Assembly (NCBI GenBank): GCA_003521625.1
Contig: DPHV01000037.1
Coordinates: forward strand, 4,601 to 51,274
Length of the DNA stretch: 46,674 bases
Reading direction: 5' to 3'
Source: Ruminococcus sp.
Lineage (GTDB): Bacteria; Bacillota; Clostridia; Oscillospirales; Acutalibacteraceae
The notes below the pieces were generated by a model. The model did not search any database. It was not told where the DNA came from and saw only the letters and a list, made by a program, of their open reading frames with translations. Shown here piece by piece: positions 41,461-46,674 of the stretch (its first letter is position 1; each line of letters begins with the position of its first letter). Made by a program: the position numbers and the translations under genes.

Positions 41461-43266
41461 ATGAAAAAATTAAGAATTTTATCGGTGCTTCTTGCTGTGC
41501 TGATGACTCTTACCTGCTTTTCGGCAGTTACAACGTCAGCCGCTTTGACAAAGTCTGTTTCATCAATTGAGATTGCCGAGGTGCCCGACGACATTTACAC
41601 AAAAAGTCCCGAGGAAATGCTCTACGGCATTCAGATTAAAGTAGACTACACCGACAGCTCATCCAAAACCTTTACGGTTTCTGCGGATAATGTTGACGAG
41701 GTTAATACTGAAGACTATTCCGATTCATTGGCTGTAAGCTTTACATCAGCCGAAATTTCAGTCGGAATAAATTCAGAAGTTTATATCAGAGTGCTCAACT
41801 ATATTGGCGATTACATTATGGTTGATGCTTCTTGCTATGGTTATGACTACTACACTTCGCAGACAACTCTCAGTTATCCCGAGGATTACGACCTGCCAGA
41901 GCTTTTCTGCAAGGATTACCTCGTTTACAGAAACAATCCCGACAATACATTAACGCTTGTTAATCATTGCTATGTTCCCGACTATTACAATTATGAGGAA
42001 GATTATAAAGAGCAGCCTGTTGTTATTCCCGAAACGATTAACGGCAAAACCGTGACCGCTGTTGCTGACTATGCGCTCCTCGGAACTATTCACCCGTCAT
42101 CGGTTACTGTTCCGAAAACAGTTAATTCAATCGGCGACTACGCATTCGGCTATTGCTTTGACCCCAACGCTTACGGCGATAACCACAATGTTCCGGATAA
42201 CGTATATAACTCAAGGCTTTCATATAAGCTTGCCAATGCAGAAGACGATGACACTTTTCTGGTTTGTATCCAATTTTACGGCGAAGACACTAAATCACAA
42301 AGCGATGAGTTGCAGGCTGAATATCTTTCGGAGTGTGCAGACTACGAATATGACGATGAAATGGGAACAGCTTATGCTACGCTTACAAAGGCACAGATTT
42401 ATTCAATGCAGGACGTTGAAGACATATGGATTGAGCTGTTGTACGAGAGAGATTCATATATTTCGGAAGATGTGTATGACTTTGCAGAATATGCAGGAAA
42501 TGATGCGGAAATGAGCGTTGTAATTGATGTCTACGCCGATACCGACAACGAGCTTGATTCTCTCTGCGAGGAATTGAGCAAAAAATACTTCGGCGGAAGA
42601 ACCGACTACGTTGTTGATTATGCGTCCTACACTATGCGTGTCAATGCAACATTCAACCAAATCAAAGCCGCTACGGAGGACGATTCGGCAGGCTACGTTT
42701 ATTTCTACGGCGCAGACGGAATTTACTATGACCTCTACAAAGAGCTTTATTTTGAGGACGATAATTACACAACAGACGTTTTCGCAGTTGACTACAGCGA
42801 AGAGCATCAGACAAGCGACTACACCGACTATGCCGATACATATTTTGCAGACTGCGAATATGACATTTTCTGCTTTGAAGGTCAGGAAACTCTGATTATC
42901 AAGTGCGCAACAAAACAGCAGATTTTCAATGCCGGTCAGGACACGGATTTTGGTATAGATTTGTTTGACTTTCCGCTGATTAACCGTTACAACGACATTG
43001 TAATCTACGGTGAAAACGGAAGTGCCGCCCAGACCTATGCAGATAATAATTCAATTGATTTTGTCGGTTCGGGCAGTGAGTATCAGCTCGGCGACGTAAA
43101 CCTTGACGGCAAAATCACCGTAGCAGACTCAACGATGATTCTCAAAGCAAACGTTGACCTTATTACACTAACAGACGAGCAGAAAAAGCTTGCAGACTTT
43201 GACCAGAACGGCTTTATAAATGTAATAGACGCAACTGAGATCCAGCGTGCAATTGTAAATTCATAA
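41461..43266 (+). CDS. Secreted dockerin-containing protein
   Basis: Exported protein of 601 residues. A signal peptide (1-28, KKLRILSVLLAVLMTLTCFSAVTTSAA) precedes a region without close family likeness. Residues about 180-235 include VIPETINGKTVTAVADYALL and VTVPKTVNSIGDYAFGYC, a short BspA-type leucine-rich stretch. A central region (about 270-470) is rich in D, E and Y. The last 60 residues form a type I dockerin: two calcium loops, DVNLDGKITVADSTMIL and DFDQNGFINVIDATEIQRA. Dockerins bind cohesin modules on scaffoldins of cellulosomes or amylosomes. No catalytic domain is visible, so the protein may be structural or a binder. No cohesin gene is in the window. AAAGGAG precedes the ATG. 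Confidence 0.9.
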   Translation: MKKLRILSVLLAVLMTLTCFSAVTTSAALTKSVSSIEIAEVPDDIYTKSPEEMLYGIQIKVDYTDSSSKTFTVSADNVDEVNTEDYSDSLAVSFTSAEISVGINSEVYIRVLNYIGDYIMVDASCYGYDYYTSQTTLSYPEDYDLPELFCKDYLVYRNNPDNTLTLVNHCYVPDYYNYEEDYKEQPVVIPETINGKTVTAVADYALLGTIHPSSVTVPKTVNSIGDYAFGYCFDPNAYGDNHNVPDNVYNSRLSYKLANAEDDDTFLVCIQFYGEDTKSQSDELQAEYLSECADYEYDDEMGTAYATLTKAQIYSMQDVEDIWIELLYERDSYISEDVYDFAEYAGNDAEMSVVIDVYADTDNELDSLCEELSKKYFGGRTDYVVDYASYTMRVNATFNQIKAATEDDSAGYVYFYGADGIYYDLYKELYFEDDNYTTDVFAVDYSEEHQTSDYTDYADTYFADCEYDIFCFEGQETLIIKCATKQQIFNAGQDTDFGIDLFDFPLINRYNDIVIYGENGSAAQTYADNNSIDFVGSGSEYQLGDVNLDGKITVADSTMILKANVDLITLTDEQKKLADFDQNGFINVIDATEIQRAIVNS

Positions 43267-43301
43267 AAAATAGATACAATAGAAATAAGATACAATACAA
43301 A

Positions 43302-43335
43302 GCAACCGCACCCGAATATGGGTGCGGTTGTTGTT
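43302..43335 (+). terminator. Terminator of the dockerin-protein gene
   Basis: GCAACCGCACCC pairs with GGGTGCGGTTGT around GAATAT and is followed by TTGTTTT, 36 bases after the stop. Confidence 0.9.
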
Positions 43336-43402
43336 TTAACAGCAATCGTTTTGTTTACTATCGTAGCTCGCTACAGATATACAATAAACGCTTGATTGTA
43401 TA

Positions 43403-43566
43403 TCTGTAGGGGACGGCTTCCCAGACGTCCCGAAACGTTGCCAATATATCAACCAACCCAAGGCAAACAAACCTTTCCGAACAATACGCAACATTATAAA
43501 TTCGGAGCGCAGCGACCATTAACTCCACACTCCACACTTCACACTCCAAATTCCACACTCCAAACT
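43403..43566. repeat. Composite repeat (families C, D, F), inverted relative to 10758
   Basis: Read on the minus strand it is a purine tract (GTGTGGAGTGTGGAGT), GGTCGCTGCGCTCC, TAATGTTGCGTATTGTT, GCAACGTTTCGGGACG and GGGAAGCCGTCCCC, the same module order as 10758-10968. It lies between the convergent dockerin and YfhO-like genes. Confidence 0.85.
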
Positions 43567-43610
43567 AAAAAGGTCGGAGCACCGCTGTACTGCGATGTTC
43601 CGACCTTTGT
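43567..43610 (-). terminator. Terminator of the YfhO-like gene
   Basis: Stem AAGGTCGGAGC/GTTCCGACCTT with an inner loop; on the minus strand it ends in TTTTTAG, 19 bases after the stop. Confidence 0.75.
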
Positions 43611-43628
43611 TTTTAATTAAATACCAGA

Positions 43629-46334
43629 TTACTTTTCTTTTACGGTTGATTTCTTTTTCTTTTTAATAATGTACGTGTAGGTGCAGAGTCCTGCAAACGT
43701 CAGCAGGCATATTGCCGTTACTGCAAATCCCGGCCAGAAGCCCTTGGGATAATAGCACAGCTTGATTTCGTGACTTCCCTTTGAAAGCGGGAACGCTAAA
43801 AGCGAACCGCCTACAGGAGTAATTTCAACCTCTTTGCCGTCAACAACAGCTGTCCAGCCCTCCTCATAGGGAATAGAGGTATAGAACAAGCCGTCCTCGC
43901 TTACGTCAATTGTGCCCTCCATTGAGCTTCCCGTAAGACTTGTCGTTGTCATAACGTCCTTGCTGACCTTTTCATAGCCTTTCTCAAAAACGTCCTGATT
44001 GAGAAGATTTACGTAAACCTGTGCCGAGCCTGACTGTCCCTGCTCAAGCTGGGAATAAACCGAAATCTTGTCGCCCTTGTTAAAGTAGCCTATGCAGGCA
44101 ATATACGGACGTCCCATTCCGTAGGTGGAGCCTTGTGCGGCGTCGTTCTGCATTACCGTAACATTGTCACCTCCTGAAATTTTGGCGTACATACAGTACA
44201 GTCCGTCCTCGGGAGCCTCGTAATTCCATTTTACGTGGGGGGTGATTGATGCATCTGTACAGCTGAACGAATAATTGCCGTATGAGGTTTTGCTTACGGG
44301 GAATTTTTCGTAATCATAATGTCCCTGTGAAACAACGTCAAGCGAGGTGTATACATTCTCGTTAATTCCCGTTGCGAGCTTGAAGAATTCGTTTTGCTGG
44401 TCAAACGGATTGAACTGATCCTCGTTGTCGTTTTCAACCCACTGCGTAAGATTATTATTCACCATAAATCCCATAGGAATGTAGTGTTCGTTCTTCAACA
44501 GCTTTTCGTTGCCCACCGCATAAGCCTCTGACAAATCGTAGGTGTTGCGGTAAATTCCGTCACGTGAAATGATGTATTTCAGATTCATAAACACATTTGT
44601 AACGGGCGAGCCCTCGGCGTAGGTGTATCTGTTGCCGCTCTTCCAGCCCATCATACCGAAGTTCTCAAAGAAGCGTGTTGTGTCAACATTAGCCATTGAG
44701 TTGAACATTGAAAGACCGTTGTAGCCGTTGAGCGAGCCGTCGTTGAGCGTCTGTGTTGAGGTTGTTTCTGCACGCCATAATTCTGTCGTGTTTTCCTCAA
44801 GGCTGTTCATATAGTCAATAACCTGTTTGGTGGTTTCGCCGCCTCGGGGGTAGTCGTATGTGCCGGTAACCGTTGTGGTTTTTACGCCGATATACGCCGT
44901 TGCACCGCTTTCTCCGATTACGACGACGGCAAGCACAATCAGAAGCACCTGTTTAGGAACTATTCTTCTTGTATACAGGAAGAGCATTGTGCATACCACA
45001 AGGGCAACAACTGCCGTTCCGATGATTGCATAATCCTTCTGCGTGCCGATTGCAAACAGGATAACAAGCGCCGAGCCCAGTGCCGCCAGCAGAACGTCCC
45101 AGCACGAGCTGAAATCAATCAGCATAAACGCTCTGAATGCCATTACAACAAGCACAAAGCTGATAAGGTAGCTGAAACGGTAGGGAATCATATTTGTAAA
45201 GTGGAAGCCGTGCCAGATGTAGTCAAGCTGTCTGATGATACAGCTTAAAATCATAAAGAAGATTAGGCACATATCCACAATTTTTTCCTTGAGCCTGATT
45301 TTCTTTGAGGTGAGGAAAAGTATGCCGAGCACAATTGAAACAGTGCCGCAGGCGATGTTCGGCAATGCGTCTGCCTCTTTTGTAGCAGGAGAAATAAACG
45401 TGATGAAGTTTGAAAGAATCTGCTGAATTGCCGTCAGTACGCCGAGCAAATCATTGGACTTGCCGATGTTGATGCTGAACGTTGACGGGAACGAACTGCC
45501 CGATGCGTTTGTGTTCTGCAAGCCAAAGAATGCAGGCAACAGGAAAAACGCTGTAATTCCGATTGCGATAAGCGAGAACACGCCCATTCTCAGAAGCTTT
45601 GTAAAGAAGGTCTTTACGTTCTCCCACTTTACAATATTGTATGCGATAAAAATAAGCAGTACAAAAATGCAGGTAAAAAGTCCTATGTAGTAGTTTGCAA
45701 GGAGCGAAAGCGCAAGCGTTACAACATAAAGGCGGAACTTGTTTTCGGTTAATAGCTTAACCGCACCGAGCACGACAAGCGGGGTAATGCAGACGGTATC
45801 AAGCCAGATTGTGTTCCAGTAGTAGCCCATAAAGAATGCGCAGAACGAGAAACAACAGCCGAACAGAACGAGTGAAAAATCGTTTTTCTTGAATACACTG
45901 CGGAGAAAAATCGCCATAAACATACCTGCGCAGGCAACCTTTATGACAACCGAGAACATCAGAAATTCTCTGAGCCATTCGCTCGGAATGAATAACGAAA
46001 CAAAGTTCAAAGGACTTGCAAGGTAGTACGACATCAGCGCAAAGTAGTTTACGCCGGCACCCTGCGTCCACGACCAGAACAGCGATTCGCCGTGCTTTAG
46101 CTTGTCCTGAAAGTCAACGAGGAACGGAAAGTACTGATGCCACAAATCCGTTACAAGAATCTGCTGGTCGCCGAACGGCGATACCTTCATCAGCGCAAAC
46201 GCCGTTGTCATCAGCACAAACGGCACTAAAAACGCAAGTATGATGAAAAGGTTGTTTGAGAAAAAAGCCTTGAACCTACCCTGCTCCCTAAGCGTGGGCG
46301 CCTTTGCCTTTTTCAGAGCTTGTGTATTTGGCAT
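43629..46334 (-). CDS. YfhO-family multi-spanning membrane protein (glycosyltransferase-like)
   Basis: Large membrane protein of 901 residues. An N-terminal cytoplasmic stretch (about 1-28) leads to 12-13 membrane helices up to about residue 490 (starting NLFIILAFLVPFVLMTTAFA), followed by a large extracytoplasmic domain (about 500-860) and one C-terminal helix before KKKKKSTVKEK. The motif DLWHQYFPFLVDFQDKL just after the first helix and NYYIGLFTC are typical of YfhO, a GT-C-like group; Bacillus and Listeria members glycosylate teichoic acids. The acceptor here is unknown. The ATG follows AGGAGG. A single gene with its own promoter and terminator. Confidence 0.9.
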   Translation of the reverse strand: MPNTQALKKAKAPTLREQGRFKAFFSNNLFIILAFLVPFVLMTTAFALMKVSPFGDQQILVTDLWHQYFPFLVDFQDKLKHGESLFWSWTQGAGVNYFALMSYYLASPLNFVSLFIPSEWLREFLMFSVVIKVACAGMFMAIFLRSVFKKNDFSLVLFGCCFSFCAFFMGYYWNTIWLDTVCITPLVVLGAVKLLTENKFRLYVVTLALSLLANYYIGLFTCIFVLLIFIAYNIVKWENVKTFFTKLLRMGVFSLIAIGITAFFLLPAFFGLQNTNASGSSFPSTFSINIGKSNDLLGVLTAIQQILSNFITFISPATKEADALPNIACGTVSIVLGILFLTSKKIRLKEKIVDMCLIFFMILSCIIRQLDYIWHGFHFTNMIPYRFSYLISFVLVVMAFRAFMLIDFSSCWDVLLAALGSALVILFAIGTQKDYAIIGTAVVALVVCTMLFLYTRRIVPKQVLLIVLAVVVIGESGATAYIGVKTTTVTGTYDYPRGGETTKQVIDYMNSLEENTTELWRAETTSTQTLNDGSLNGYNGLSMFNSMANVDTTRFFENFGMMGWKSGNRYTYAEGSPVTNVFMNLKYIISRDGIYRNTYDLSEAYAVGNEKLLKNEHYIPMGFMVNNNLTQWVENDNEDQFNPFDQQNEFFKLATGINENVYTSLDVVSQGHYDYEKFPVSKTSYGNYSFSCTDASITPHVKWNYEAPEDGLYCMYAKISGGDNVTVMQNDAAQGSTYGMGRPYIACIGYFNKGDKISVYSQLEQGQSGSAQVYVNLLNQDVFEKGYEKVSKDVMTTTSLTGSSMEGTIDVSEDGLFYTSIPYEEGWTAVVDGKEVEITPVGGSLLAFPLSKGSHEIKLCYYPKGFWPGFAVTAICLLTFAGLCTYTYIIKKKKKSTVKEK

Positions 46335-46390
46335 ATTAAAATAAACCTCCTGTTTGAATTAAAGCTGTTCGTTTTTTAATTCAGCACATA

Positions 46391-46418
46391 TTTATAATAT
46401 TGTACCACATCTTTTCAA
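46391..46418 (-). promoter_or_regulatory. Probable promoter of the YfhO-like gene
   Basis: On the minus strand TTGAAA (46413-46418), a 16-base spacer and TATAAA (46391-46396), about 57 bases before the start codon. Confidence 0.5.
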
Positions 46419-46504
46419 TAAGGTAAACAGAATTTATGTGAAAATTCAGAAATTATTTTAATCTGATTATCCCTTTAATTAAGTTTTTAATTTTGGCTTA
46501 TTTA

Positions 46505-46674
46505 ATGAGATAAACTATAATTTAGTGTGGAGAGTGGAGAGTGAAGAGTGGAGTTAAGGGTCGCTACGCTCCAAATTTATAATAGTGCGTGCTGTTCGGA
46601 AAGGTTTGTTTGCTGAACAAGTTTTGATATATTGACAATGTTTAATTTTAAAGTGTAGGGAACAGTCTTGACTG
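46505..46674. repeat. Composite repeat at the window end (family A end, F, B)
   Basis: AAACTATAATTTAG (46513-46526), the end motif of family A, runs directly into a purine tract (GTGTGGAGAGTGGAG) and GGTCGCTACGCTCC of family F, then TGTAGGGAACAGTCTTGACTG, the start of a family B copy cut by the window. No gene is present. Confidence 0.8.

Overview
The window reads as a chromosome segment of a gut-type Clostridia bacterium (Oscillospiraceae/Ruminococcaceae-like). Grounds: Firmicutes gene orders (rplM-rpsI; rimP-nusA-ylxR-ylxQ-infB-rbfA-nrnA-truB), an FHA-FtsW/RodA fusion next to a small penicillin-binding protein, strong AGGAGG-type ribosome binding sites, a secreted dockerin protein, a fibro-slime adhesin with a possible starch-binding module, and dense families of short palindromic intergenic repeats. 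The genus is inference; Ruminococcus-like is my best guess.

Layout. 1-5.9 kb: a two-component system, an HTH-AbrB regulator with an ABC exporter and a DUF1624 membrane protein, and a convergent UspA-like gene. 6-9 kb: rplM-rpsI, then an AT-rich AAA ATPase/DUF4143 gene bracketed by two identical 31-base terminators. 9-15.7 kb: the FHA-FtsW/RodA and PBP pair, then secA. 16.2-22.3 kb: a pilus-like locus (19-codon leader ORF, 1498-residue adhesin, 501-residue SpaA-type backbone pilin) with no sortase in view. 22.3-24.5 kb: repeats and an autoinhibited Fic protein. 24.6-27.9 kb: a very small integrative element in a tRNA-Thr gene. It holds a tyrosine integrase, an unknown 83-residue protein, DUF2442/DUF4160 and RHH-like genes, and a 26-residue hydrophobic toxin-like peptide convergent with a predicted antisense RNA. 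28-35.6 kb: the nusA-infB operon, interrupted by repeats. 35.6-35.8 kb: an orphan promoter-RNA-terminator unit that resembles the antitoxin RNA of the element. 36-41 kb: two-subunit fumarase, a second two-component system, a HAD phosphatase and a UPF0340 protein. 41-46.3 kb: the dockerin protein and a YfhO-like membrane protein.

How the genes fit together. The housekeeping part covers translation and ribosome assembly (L13, S9, RimP, NusA, IF2, RbfA, TruB), secretion (SecA) and envelope growth (SEDS polymerase plus PBP). SecA is the expected export route for the adhesin, pilin and dockerin protein. The adhesin and pilin probably form a surface fibre, and the dockerin protein probably joins a cohesin scaffold, which suggests a plant-polysaccharide or starch-associated life.

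The most notable signals not explained by ordinary genes are: (1) the roughly 3.2 kb tRNA-Thr element with repeated attachment core, arm-like repeats and triple-dyad operator; (2) two type I toxin-antitoxin-like RNA units, one of which seems to have lost its toxin to a MITE-like insertion; (3) direct repeats flanking the promoter of the AAA ATPase; (4) modular palindromic repeats, some starting exactly at stop codons or lying inside the nusA-infB operon; (5) the coupled leader ORF of the adhesin. All calls come from reading the sequence; no database search was possible.
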